From an uncultured bacterium (GTDB lineage: Bacteria; Bdellovibrionota_C; UBA2361; SZUA-149; CALKYB01), in assembly GCA_938022485.1 (NCBI GenBank), contig CALIEE010000240.1:1-8964 (forward strand): 8,964 nucleotides of DNA. Direction: 5' to 3'. The notes below the pieces were generated by a model, which saw nothing but the letters and a program-made list of their open reading frames with translations, was not told the DNA's origin and made no database searches. A program made the translations under genes and the position numbers. This document shows positions 1 through 6,933 of this stretch, one piece after another (the stretch's first letter is position 1; the number at the start of each line of letters is the position of its first letter).

Positions 1-1518
1 TATGCTCCTTTTCAAGCGGTATTTTGTTTTTATGCTTACTTTCTCTATATGGGGATTGTTGAAGAGAAGAATAAATATCTAATTGCCGCCTGGATAGTTT
101 CTTTTTTCTCGGTATTTATTCATATCAGTTCGATGGTTGTGAGTTTATTAAATTTCACAGCTTTTTTGAAGAAACCCGAGCCTCGAAATTTTATTTTTCC
201 ACTTTTGATAAGCATTTTTGCTTTTACTTATATCAATTATGATTTCCGTAATTTACGATCCGGAGAGAATCTGCCAGAAGATTTTGCTTTGAACGTTCCT
301 TCTGGAGCAGCCGGACTAGATAATGTGATGACCCCAAAGCTGCTTTTCCCTTTCGGGCTAAGTGATAAGGTTTTTCTTTTTTACTTAGGTCTTGTCGTGG
401 TCATTTGTCTGGTTTGGCTGTTTCGCCTCTTGATCGATAAGAACTCAAAGCCTTGGCTGAAAATAAGCTTATCTTTGTGTGTTATTTTAGCTTTACTTAA
501 TCAGTTTGCAGCGATCATATTTGGACTACTAATCGTTGTCACCGGAAAGTTAGTGGAGCCTAAGGATTTACGAAGAGGGATTTCCCTCAGTACCGGCGCC
601 TTAGTGCTCACAATCTTTATGTTTTGGTTTGTCTTCGCACTCTCTTCTAGCTCCTGGCACGAGCTGTATGATGTTGTAGAGAGTCCTCATAGAAAGATCT
701 TAGTGACCTTTCTGAAATATCCCGATTTCTACGAGCCGTTTCTTGCAAGATGGTACGGAGTGCAGCCTGTAACTATCGTCATGATTTCTTTGCTGTCTCT
801 TGTTGTTGTGGTCTGGCCTTACTTTGCCAGAGACTCTAGTTTGAAAAAGAACTGGTTTCTTTTTTACATTCTCCTAGTGAATATCTTTATTATGGGTATG
901 TTGAAAGGTCCGGCTCCGGCGACTCGTTACACACTGTATCTCTACCCCATTGTGCTCATCGTCGTGTCCTTGGGGCTTAAAGCAATTTCGAATCGTAGCA
1001 GTGCCATTTTTCTATCTAGTTTTTTCGCTTTTTTATTTCTCTCTGAAGATTATAGCATCTCGCATATTGCCAATATTGCTACCGAGCAAGGAAATTTCAG
1101 AGAAGGTATGGTGCATGAAAGAGAAGTGCATTTATGGCAGCGACTTGATTTTAGAAGTCCAGCTGAATACGTAAACGCTAATTGGAGAAAAGGGGATAAG
1201 GTCCTTATTTTCACTTCACCCATCAGTTACTATTTGGACAATCTTAACTATATGTATTTGAATATAAGCAATGCTGGATTCAAAGCTAAGTCTGCTTGTG
1301 GAGGGGAAAAGGAAGCTTGGACTATGGCTGACTTACTTTATAAGCCAGATGAGTTCATAGAGATGATTGAAAACGTTTCAGGTAGACTTTGGGTAATCGC
1401 TAGAAACCCCGATGTTCCCTGGATTGACGGACTTGAAGAAATGTTGGCCAGTCAATATCGAGATAACCGGGTTTTCGAAGGAGGGGTCGGCCGTATTGAT
1501 GTCTTCAAGTTTGAATAA
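1..1518 (+). CDS. Polytopic GT-C-like glycosyltransferase, C-terminal part (5' end outside the window)
   Basis: The reading frame is open from base 1, so the ATG at 49 is probably internal and the real start lies upstream. The visible 505 residues contain many hydrophobic spans of about 20 residues, followed after about base 1100 by a soluble C-terminal domain of roughly 135 residues. The first residues (YAPFQAVFCFYAYFLY) resemble the stretch after the catalytic loop in the PMT_2/GT39-like membrane transferases, which move sugars from polyprenyl-phosphate donors to acceptors on the outer face of the inner membrane. The catalytic Asp/Glu loop of that family sits near the N-terminus and would lie outside the window, so activity cannot be judged. 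The 3' end overlaps the next gene by 20 bases, suggesting translational coupling. It could instead be another polytopic envelope protein. The family call rests on topology and general resemblance. Confidence 0.7.
   Translation, partial: YAPFQAVFCFYAYFLYMGIVEEKNKYLIAAWIVSFFSVFIHISSMVVSLLNFTAFLKKPEPRNFIFPLLISIFAFTYINYDFRNLRSGENLPEDFALNVPSGAAGLDNVMTPKLLFPFGLSDKVFLFYLGLVVVICLVWLFRLLIDKNSKPWLKISLSLCVILALLNQFAAIIFGLLIVVTGKLVEPKDLRRGISLSTGALVLTIFMFWFVFALSSSSWHELYDVVESPHRKILVTFLKYPDFYEPFLARWYGVQPVTIVMISLLSLVVVVWPYFARDSSLKKNWFLFYILLVNIFIMGMLKGPAPATRYTLYLYPIVLIVVSLGLKAISNRSSAIFLSSFFAFLFLSEDYSISHIANIATEQGNFREGMVHEREVHLWQRLDFRSPAEYVNANWRKGDKVLIFTSPISYYLDNLNYMYLNISNAGFKAKSACGGEKEAWTMADLLYKPDEFIEMIENVSGRLWVIARNPDVPWIDGLEEMLASQYRDNRVFEGGVGRIDVFKFE
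1478..1486 (+). promoter_or_regulatory. Ribosome binding site deciding the FAD oxidoreductase start
   Basis: AAGGAGGGG lies inside the end of the upstream gene. The gap is 12 bases to ATG 1499 and 9 bases to TTG 1496. Both starts keep the signal peptide. The distant ATG at 1412 has no comparable site, so initiation near 1496-1499, within the upstream coding sequence, is favoured. Confidence 0.65.
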
Positions 1519-3130
1519 ACTATTTGGACTTTTTTTAGCTTCTTTATTTTTACTTAGCCCTATTTTTGCTGAAGCAGAGGTGGCTGAGAGTGACTTGTTC
1601 GTTCTTGGAGCAACGCCTGGTGGACTAGCTGCCGGAATAGCAGCGAAGCGGAAAGGTCTTTCAGTTACTGTGCTAGAGCCTTCGAAAAAACCTGGGGGGA
1701 TTCTTTCTGGTGGACTTGGATTTTCAGATACTTGCAGAAAAGAGTTTATTGGGGGGGTAGCGCTAGAGTTTTTTCAAAGAATTGGTCGAGAGTTCGATAG
1801 AGAACTGCAATGGAATCTGGTTCCTAGTGTTGCTGAAAAAGTCTTTAGAGATTGGATTTCTGAAGAAGGTCTTCGAGTTTTATATGGAGAGACTCTTGAA
1901 TCCGCTAAGGTTGTAGATGGAAATATTCAAGCGGTTGTAAGTTCGACTGGAAAAGAATTTAAGGCCTTAAATTTTATTGATGCGAGTTACACAGGCGACT
2001 TGTTGGCCTTGGCTGGGGTAGATTACGTCATAGGTAGGGAGGGGAGAGCTGCCTATGGGGAGTCTTTAGCGGGATTTACAGAACGTCATAATAGGGAGCA
2101 ATTCCCTAGTGGTTTATCAGCCTATAAGAAGGACGGTAGCCTTCATTACGGAATCCTTAACAAAAATGAGATTGAAGTTGGGACGCCTGACAAGAGAGTG
2201 ATGGCCTACAACTATAGGCCTTGCCTGACTAAACAAAAAAATAATTTTCGAAAGTTTTATCAGCCCGAAGACTACTCTTCTGAGAGATACTCTTTGTTGA
2301 GTGAGTTGCTTAAATTCAGTCAAGAACTAGGGCTTGGGGATATATTAGGACTAAACCGAACGGTTGATAGTAAGTATGACCTTAATAATAAGGGTCCGTT
2401 CTCAACTAACCTTCTTAATGTCGGCTTAAGTTACTCTGAAGCCTCTTCAATTGAGAGACTAAAAATTGAAGAGGAGCATGCCAATCACATCAAGGGGCTT
2501 TTATACTTTCTTGTAAATGATCTTTCGGTGCCTCCAAGTATTAGAGAAGAAGCTTCTCGATTTGGATACTGTGCGGATGAGTTCACAGCTAGCGATAACT
2601 TTCCTAGCCAGATCTATATAAGAGTAGGCAGGAGAATGGTCGGTGAGTTTGTACTTACTCAAGAGGAACTCGTTTCCGGCTCGAGACAAGAGGATTCGAT
2701 TGGATGGGGTTCATGTAGAATAGAGGTTCATCACAATCAAAGGTTAGTTGACCAGGAGGGCATGGTTTATAATGAGGGGGTAGTTCCGCAGGTAGTGCCT
2801 CCCTACCAAATTCCTTTTCGTAGCTTGATCCCGGTTCAAGGCCAGGCCGATAATTTGTTAGTGCCAGTGGCTCTCTCAGCTAGTAATATTGCTTATAGCT
2901 CTCTTAGGATGGAGCCTCAGTTTATGACCTTTGGCCAAGCTGCTGGAACTGCTGCTTTTTTATCGGCTAAGTATGACCTGTCGCCAAAGGAGATTGACGC
3001 TGGATTGCTTAGATCCCATCTCTATCAGGCTGGGGCAGTGCCTGGGGGTAGATATGGTAAGTATGATAAATTATTCATATCTATTGCTTTTGGCTTGGCT
3101 TCCCTTATAATAGGCGCAACTTTTTCATGA
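1499..3130 (+). CDS. Exported FAD-dependent oxidoreductase (FAD_oxidored-type)
   Basis: This 543-residue protein begins with a hydrophobic signal-like segment (residues 8-24). A Rossmann FAD site follows: GATPGG at 37-42, with acidic E60 ending the second strand where the family binds the adenosine ribose. Family hallmarks come in order: RVGRRMVGEF at 375-384, PYQIPFRSL at 435-443, and RMEPQFMTFGQAAG at 470-483. The last motif closes the FAD domain in the FAD_oxidored (PF12831) family. The final 19 residues (525-543) are hydrophobic and could be a tail anchor. The start is set at ATG 1499, preceded by AAGGAGGGG at 1478-1486; TTG 1496 in the same frame is closer to that site and possible. An ATG at 1412 in frame would add 29 residues and destroy the signal peptide. 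The gene overlaps the upstream transferase by 20 bases. Substrate is unknown; family members occur beside secreted hydrolases and sugar-modifying enzymes. Confidence 0.88.
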   Translation: MSSSLNKLFGLFLASLFLLSPIFAEAEVAESDLFVLGATPGGLAAGIAAKRKGLSVTVLEPSKKPGGILSGGLGFSDTCRKEFIGGVALEFFQRIGREFDRELQWNLVPSVAEKVFRDWISEEGLRVLYGETLESAKVVDGNIQAVVSSTGKEFKALNFIDASYTGDLLALAGVDYVIGREGRAAYGESLAGFTERHNREQFPSGLSAYKKDGSLHYGILNKNEIEVGTPDKRVMAYNYRPCLTKQKNNFRKFYQPEDYSSERYSLLSELLKFSQELGLGDILGLNRTVDSKYDLNNKGPFSTNLLNVGLSYSEASSIERLKIEEEHANHIKGLLYFLVNDLSVPPSIREEASRFGYCADEFTASDNFPSQIYIRVGRRMVGEFVLTQEELVSGSRQEDSIGWGSCRIEVHHNQRLVDQEGMVYNEGVVPQVVPPYQIPFRSLIPVQGQADNLLVPVALSASNIAYSSLRMEPQFMTFGQAAGTAAFLSAKYDLSPKEIDAGLLRSHLYQAGAVPGGRYGKYDKLFISIAFGLASLIIGATFS

Positions 3131-3182
3131 TAAATTTAGAGCGCAAATAGTCTAATTTTTTGCAAGTGATTCAGGTAGCGAG

Positions 3183-5999
3183 ATGTTTGAAGTATCCAAA
3201 GTAGTTGAAGGTATTTTAGCTGTAAGAAAAGTTGCGGTTAAAGTTTTTGTTTTATCCCTTTTGCCATTTTCCACGGCACTTGCTTGTCCGGACATAGATG
3301 GTCTCGCTGATATAAACTGCGATGGTGAACTTAGAGTCGTTGCTTTCGGTGACTCCATTACGGCTGGCTGGGTATTCACGCCAGGTATTGCCGGCACTTG
3401 TGTGTTTGGGGAGGGCCCGAGGTGCGAAGATGAGGGCGGATACCCTGGAAGACTACAGGAACTCCTGCCATCTACCATGATTCTTAACCGAGGCATTTCT
3501 GGTGAAGAAACTGGGGAGGCGCTGGATAGACTAGGCGCTGAGTTTAACTCCTCAGTCGCACCCGACTACACCATTATTTTGGAAGGTGTAAACGATCACT
3601 TTAATGCCTTTGCCCTTAATATTACGCTAGAAGAGTTAGTTGATAATTTACTAGAAATTGTTGAGGCATCTGAAGACGCTGGTGCCGTGACTCTTCTTGG
3701 TTCTTTAACTCCTTCAGAGAGATTTCTTGGTAATGCTAATACTGATCCGAATCGTCTTTATCGATCGCGAATGGATTGGATCGACGATATTAACGACGCG
3801 ATAGAGCCCTTTGTTGGAATTGATTTTGCGAGTCTAGGTGAGGCTGTGATTGGCCCGGATGGCCTCCACCCAGATGGTAATGGTTATCAAACTATGGCTT
3901 TGTTCGCGCGTGAGAACTTACTCCAAGCCAGCGATGATAACCGACCTGCTGACAACGATAACGACGGAATTTACGATTTTGCAGAAGCTGATTTTGGAAG
4001 CTCACCTCAGTTGGATGATACTGATGGCGATGGGCTTTTGGACGGGGATGAAGTTTTTATTCATGGTACTGATCCTGCCAGAGCTGACACAGACGGCGAT
4101 GGGTTTTCTGATTTAGAGGAAGTGAATGGAGTTGGAGATAGTACGGCTCCGACTGTGACGCTGAGCGTTCAAGGTTCTGCATCTTCTTCATCCCCAGTCT
4201 TTACTGTTGTTGGCCAAGTTTCCGAGCATGTTGAAGGACTTTCAGCCTCGGATATTTCCTTAACTAATGCCACCATTTCATCTTTCAGTGCTTCGAACAG
4301 TAGCTTTTCTTTCCAAGTGACGGCCTCTTCGCCAGGCCAAGTGAGGGTTCAGTTGGTTGACTCTGAAGCTGTTGATGTTGCTGGTAACGAGGCTAGAGAC
4401 TCTAACACCCTAAGTCTGAATTTTGTGCCGAACACGACGACTACAACGACAACGACGACTTCAACCACCTCTACAACCACTACCTCCACAACAACATCTT
4501 CAACTCTTCCTCCTGTGGTTGGAGAGGATACTGACGGAGATGGACTAAGTGATGAGAGGGAGAGGGAGTTAGGAACAAGTGTGTCTTTAAGAGACACCGA
4601 CGGTGATGGTTCTAGCGATGGTCAGGAGGTAGCAGTAAACTCTGATCCCCTGGATCCTTCCAGTGAGCTGTTTGAACTAGCCCCTCGTTTCTGTTCGGAA
4701 TGGAATGGTTTTATAGGTCAGATTTGGAATATCGCTGAGTTTACGAACTTTACTGGTCAGAATCAGCAATTAGGTTTGAACCTTTTCGATCAATCTGGGG
4801 TCGCTCAGGGGTCTCAAAATATTTCAATTTTACCTGGAGCTCAGACTGATGCTTTGGTGCACGACATCAATGGTTGGCAGGTAAATGGTATTGGAACTGT
4901 TTGCGCGGACAAAGACCCCTCACTCGCAGCGAATGCGATTGATGGTCGTATGTTGCATTATAAGTTTGGACCCGACTTTGAAATAGACTACGTATTAAAC
5001 TTTCCATTCTCTGATGATGTGTCAGGGCGAGTTTTTGCTCAGTTCAATACTTTTAATCCTGTTGCCTCAAACCTTTTTGCGGCTAACTGGTTGAGTATTT
5101 CAAACTCTGAAGCTTCGGACCTTAGTGGAACACTTATTGTATATGCGCCTTCTGGAGTTAGGTTAGCGACAGAACCAATCTTGATTGCTGGACTTGGAAG
5201 AAGAGATATTAGTATTCATGCATTTGGAGCGAATAATGTTGGGCTCATCGAATGGATACCTGATGATTCCTCAGCCCGATTCAAAGTAGGTTTGAACCGT
5301 TATTTTTATGATGGGCCAACTCCAGTTTCTGAGGTCAGTAACGCAGTTGCCACTGAAGCTAGAAAACCATCTTCTCAGGGGCTGATTTCTGTTTTTGATA
5401 CTAGAGATCAAATGGCAGTTCTCGAAGTATCGAATACTTTGACTCAATTATCAGTGGTTCCTTACACTATTTACGATGGTGAGGGACAAGAGGTGTTTCA
5501 AGACGTAGTTGCTCTACCGGCTTATGCCACACACCATTTAATATTGAATAACGTTGCTCCTCCTTCACTTGGAACAATACGGCTGCAGGGGTCTAATTCG
5601 AGAAGCCTTTTAGTTTCACTTTTTCAGTATGGCTTGAATGGAGCTGGAGTAGTTGGCAATATTTATAATGTATCTTCTAGAGAAAGTCTGGGGTCTCAAC
5701 TCCAAGGGAGCTATAATACCTTTCTTGGGCAAAGCTGTTCATTGTTCTTAGCTAATACCTTGGATAGAAGCCAAGTGATGGAAGTTGAGGCAACCCGCTT
5801 TGATGGCGAGAGTGTGGTCTCAGGAGACAGTGTGACCGTTGCTGGCCTAGGAGTCGTTGAATATGATCTATGCAGTAGAGACGTCCCTAACGTGTTTGGG
5901 GTTGTGAGGGTTACTCCTGAGCAAGGTGGAAGCGCGGCTGGATGGGTAGTTCGTAGCGGAGCAAACGACAGCTACAGGCTATCTACACCGGTTCGATAG
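3183..5999 (+). CDS. Secreted modular SGNH/GDSL hydrolase with TSP3-like repeats, Ig-like domain, Thr linker and four C-terminal modules
   Basis: This is a 938-residue exoprotein. The signal peptide has a long n-region and a hydrophobic core ending ALA|C at 32-35; it fits signal peptidase I better than a lipobox. The SGNH hydrolase domain (about 50-250) shows GDS with nucleophile S58, block II G104, GVND with N137, and DGLH with D226 and H229, so all catalytic blocks are intact. This predicts an esterase, lipase or glycan deacetylase. DxDGDG calcium repeats follow at 257-313. An Ig-like domain resembling Big_12 spans about 322-416. A Thr/Ser linker runs 418-441, then a second DxDGDG pair at 449-482, and from 503 four diverged modules of about 95-115 residues each. 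No LPxTG, PEP-CTERM or obvious secretion-sorting tail is visible. AGGTAG just before ATG 3183 is a weak ribosome site; no better start exists in frame. The gene lies 52 bases after the FAD oxidoreductase, plausibly in the same operon. Confidence 0.88.
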   Translation: MFEVSKVVEGILAVRKVAVKVFVLSLLPFSTALACPDIDGLADINCDGELRVVAFGDSITAGWVFTPGIAGTCVFGEGPRCEDEGGYPGRLQELLPSTMILNRGISGEETGEALDRLGAEFNSSVAPDYTIILEGVNDHFNAFALNITLEELVDNLLEIVEASEDAGAVTLLGSLTPSERFLGNANTDPNRLYRSRMDWIDDINDAIEPFVGIDFASLGEAVIGPDGLHPDGNGYQTMALFARENLLQASDDNRPADNDNDGIYDFAEADFGSSPQLDDTDGDGLLDGDEVFIHGTDPARADTDGDGFSDLEEVNGVGDSTAPTVTLSVQGSASSSSPVFTVVGQVSEHVEGLSASDISLTNATISSFSASNSSFSFQVTASSPGQVRVQLVDSEAVDVAGNEARDSNTLSLNFVPNTTTTTTTTTSTTSTTTTSTTTSSTLPPVVGEDTDGDGLSDERERELGTSVSLRDTDGDGSSDGQEVAVNSDPLDPSSELFELAPRFCSEWNGFIGQIWNIAEFTNFTGQNQQLGLNLFDQSGVAQGSQNISILPGAQTDALVHDINGWQVNGIGTVCADKDPSLAANAIDGRMLHYKFGPDFEIDYVLNFPFSDDVSGRVFAQFNTFNPVASNLFAANWLSISNSEASDLSGTLIVYAPSGVRLATEPILIAGLGRRDISIHAFGANNVGLIEWIPDDSSARFKVGLNRYFYDGPTPVSEVSNAVATEARKPSSQGLISVFDTRDQMAVLEVSNTLTQLSVVPYTIYDGEGQEVFQDVVALPAYATHHLILNNVAPPSLGTIRLQGSNSRSLLVSLFQYGLNGAGVVGNIYNVSSRESLGSQLQGSYNTFLGQSCSLFLANTLDRSQVMEVEATRFDGESVVSGDSVTVAGLGVVEYDLCSRDVPNVFGVVRVTPEQGGSAAGWVVRSGANDSYRLSTPVR
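4434..4505 (+). repeat. ACN-codon tract encoding a 24-residue Thr/Ser linker
   Basis: Nineteen Thr and five Ser codons encode residues 418-441 of the SGNH protein, between the Ig-like domain and the second calcium-repeat pair. ACG, ACA, ACC and ACT are mixed, so this is not a clean microsatellite. The protein sequence appears to be kept by selection while the DNA has drifted. Such linkers in secreted enzymes are usually extended, protease-resistant spacers and possible O-glycosylation sites. Confidence 0.9.
4689..5999 (+). repeat. Four diverged copies of an unnamed C-terminal module
   Basis: Residues 503-938 of the SGNH protein divide into four units beginning near residues 503, 615, 731 and 843. 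Each holds a short hydrophobic stretch ending near Asn, then a strand followed by an xxDG/xxSG turn (LNLFDQSG, LIVYAPSG, YTIYDGEG, ATRFDG), a hydrophobic strand with a Gly or Ala turn, and a VG or LG strand pair. The alternation suggests all-beta sandwich modules. Identity between copies is low, so the duplication is old. I do not recognise the family. Adhesive, glycan-binding or sorting roles are possible but not shown. Confidence 0.6.
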
Positions 6000-6026
6000 A
6001 GGTTTAGACTAGAACAGTCATTCCAA

Positions 6027-6055
6027 GTCACACTTTTTTAGTTTCCTCTCATAAT
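6027..6055 (+). promoter_or_regulatory. Possible sigma-70-type promoter for the Ala-rich gene
   Basis: GTCACA (6027-6032, four of six to TTGACA) is followed after exactly 17 bases by CATAAT (6050-6055, five of six to TATAAT). Transcription would start near 6062, immediately before the GAGGAG ribosome site. That makes ATG 6060 unusable and supports the GTG start at 6078. This is an eye-read match, not a scored prediction. Confidence 0.35.
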
Positions 6056-6077
6056 AGTAATGAGGAGATTTATTTTA

Positions 6078-6713
6078 GTGTTTGACCAGAAGGCAAATCA
6101 TTCAGCAGCATCCAGCCAAGGGGCTGCGGCCAAGCCTGCCGCTAATCCGAGCGCTGGATTTGACCCTGTGACGGGAGCAAACACCCGTGGTGGTGGAATG
6201 AAATTCAATCATATCTCTGATTTAGTGCAACATCATGCCTCTAGGGTAGGTGTAGAAACCGGAGGAGTTGTCGGTGCTGTCTCCAAGGGTGTAGGTATAG
6301 CCGCACTTAACATGCCGGATTTAGCGACTCGTAGTGCTAGTTTAGGTAACCCTACTTTAGCTAAAGCCGTGGCCAAGGCTAGCTCCCCTTTAAATAAACT
6401 CTCTACCCCGGTGGTGAGTGCCTTGAGTAATGCAAGTAGTTTAGCTTCGGGTTTAGCCCCAGGTTTAGCCCCAGGTTTAGCTCCCGCTAAACAGGCTACA
6501 GTAGCTCTAGAAAAGACGGCTGAAACAGCTGTTAAAGCGGGTGGAACTGCAATTAAGTCAGCGAAGGTTTCTTCTGGGGGTGTCTTAGGATTGTTAAAAT
6601 TGGTGTTGGGTAAGATAGCCAGCTCAGTATTACCAATTGGGGGTAGGTTTCTGCTCGCTATCCCAGGGATAAATAAACTGATCCCATCAAAGACCCGCTC
6701 TCGCTACTCTTGA
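6078..6713 (+). CDS. Ala/Ser/Gly-rich basic protein of unknown function with GLAP repeats
   Basis: I do not recognise this 211-residue protein. GTG 6078 is chosen because AGGAG (6063-6067) lies 10 bases upstream; an in-frame ATG at 6060 has no ribosome site and overlaps this one. The N-terminus (about 1-45) is polar and low in complexity, with FDPVTG and a GGG stretch. The middle is rich in Ala, Ser, Lys and short VG/AL segments that could form amphipathic helices. Three GLAP units preceded by SLAS lie near residues 121-136. The C-terminal 40 residues hold two hydrophobic patches (GVLGLLKLVLGK and GGRFLLAIPGINKLI) and a basic end. There is no signal peptide, and its balance is basic. It may associate with membrane or nucleic acid, but nothing proves this. 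An intrinsic terminator overlaps its stop codon, so it is probably the last gene of its transcript. Confidence 0.6.
   Translation: MFDQKANHSAASSQGAAAKPAANPSAGFDPVTGANTRGGGMKFNHISDLVQHHASRVGVETGGVVGAVSKGVGIAALNMPDLATRSASLGNPTLAKAVAKASSPLNKLSTPVVSALSNASSLASGLAPGLAPGLAPAKQATVALEKTAETAVKAGGTAIKSAKVSSGGVLGLLKLVLGKIASSVLPIGGRFLLAIPGINKLIPSKTRSRYS
6438..6484 (+). repeat. 12-bp tandem repeat (GGTTTAGCCCCA) encoding SLAS-GLAP-GLAP-GLAP
   Basis: Two exact 12-base copies at 6450-6461 and 6462-6473 are followed by a partial copy (GGTTTAGCTCCC) to 6485 and preceded by a degenerate copy AGTTTAGCTTCG at 6438-6449. The unit is a multiple of three, so gain or loss of copies would change protein length without a frameshift. 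The exact copies suggest recent duplication. Confidence 0.85.
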
Positions 6714-6728
6714 CCTAGAGTAGTTTTT
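6704..6728 (+). terminator. Rho-independent terminator overlapping the stop codon of the Ala-rich gene
   Basis: A perfect 7-bp stem, CTACTCT (6704-6710) with AGAGTAG (6717-6723), closes a six-base loop TGACCT and is followed by five T (6724-6728). The stop codon TGA (6711-6713) lies in the loop. The stem is only moderately GC-rich and the T tract short, so termination may be partial. The minus strand lacks a T tract after the stem, so it serves mainly the plus direction. Confidence 0.7.
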
Positions 6729-6780
6729 GAAAAGAACCTCTTTAAAACCTGTTAGAAAAATTTTTATGAAACGTCTTCTA

Positions 6781-6867
6781 CTATAGGAAAGTGCCTAGGT
6801 GAGAGATCTTTCCAAGAATCATTCCTAGAGCGAACATAAAAGCGAAAAGTGTAACTTTAGCTGCCAT
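6781..6867 (-). CDS. 28-residue single-span membrane peptide (small unannotated gene)
   Basis: On the minus strand, ATG (6867-6865) is preceded by GGAGA (6879-6875) with a seven-base gap, an excellent ribosome site, and the frame ends at TAG (6783-6781). The peptide starts MAAK, continues with an uninterrupted hydrophobic span (residues 5-19) rich in Phe, Leu, Met and Ala, and ends KISHLGTFL. It carries a GxxxG helix-packing motif (G15-M-I-L-G19). One Lys on each side of the span bounds the membrane segment. I do not recognise a family. Peptides of this size often act as accessory subunits or regulators of membrane complexes, but no partner is shown. It is convergent with the Ala-rich gene and divergent from the 94-residue acidic gene. 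Chance short frames occur, but the combination of ribosome site, ATG and clean span is unusual. Confidence 0.55.
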   Translation of the reverse strand: MAAKVTLFAFMFALGMILGKISHLGTFL

Positions 6868-6933
6868 TTTTTATTCTCCAATTCAAAAACCGAAATACAA
6901 AAATTATTTACTCCTTACACTCACTAATCAGCT

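Noticed and set aside
950..1174. Plus-strand open frame of 74 codons
   Set aside because: It lies wholly inside the transferase gene in another frame and has no ribosome site or recognisable protein features.
1412..1498. Earlier ATG for the FAD oxidoreductase
   Set aside because: It would add 29 residues that read as out-of-frame transferase sequence and would bury the signal peptide; the good ribosome site lies at 1478-1486.
2117..2689. Two minus-strand open frames inside the FAD oxidoreductase
   Set aside because: They are antisense to well-conserved coding sequence and show no family features or ribosome sites.
3131..3182. Promoter or terminator between the FAD enzyme and SGNH genes
   Set aside because: Only a weak GCAAA/TTTGC pairing with a few T residues is present and no convincing -35/-10 pair; co-transcription is simpler.
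3152..3496. Minus-strand open frame of 114 codons opposite the SGNH catalytic region
   Set aside because: The plus strand encodes the intact GDS block here; the antisense product is Ser/Pro-rich shadow sequence.
3850..4116. Plus-strand 88-codon frame inside the SGNH gene
   Set aside because: It is a +1 shadow of the calcium repeats, rich in Met and Leu because GATGG-type codons are read out of frame.
4349..4597. Minus-strand open frame rich in Val and Glu
   Set aside because: The Val-rich run is the reverse complement of the Thr-codon tract.
6060..6077. ATG at 6060 as the start of the Ala-rich protein
   Set aside because: It has no ribosome site upstream and overlaps the GAGGAG that serves GTG 6078; the possible promoter would start transcription at about 6062.
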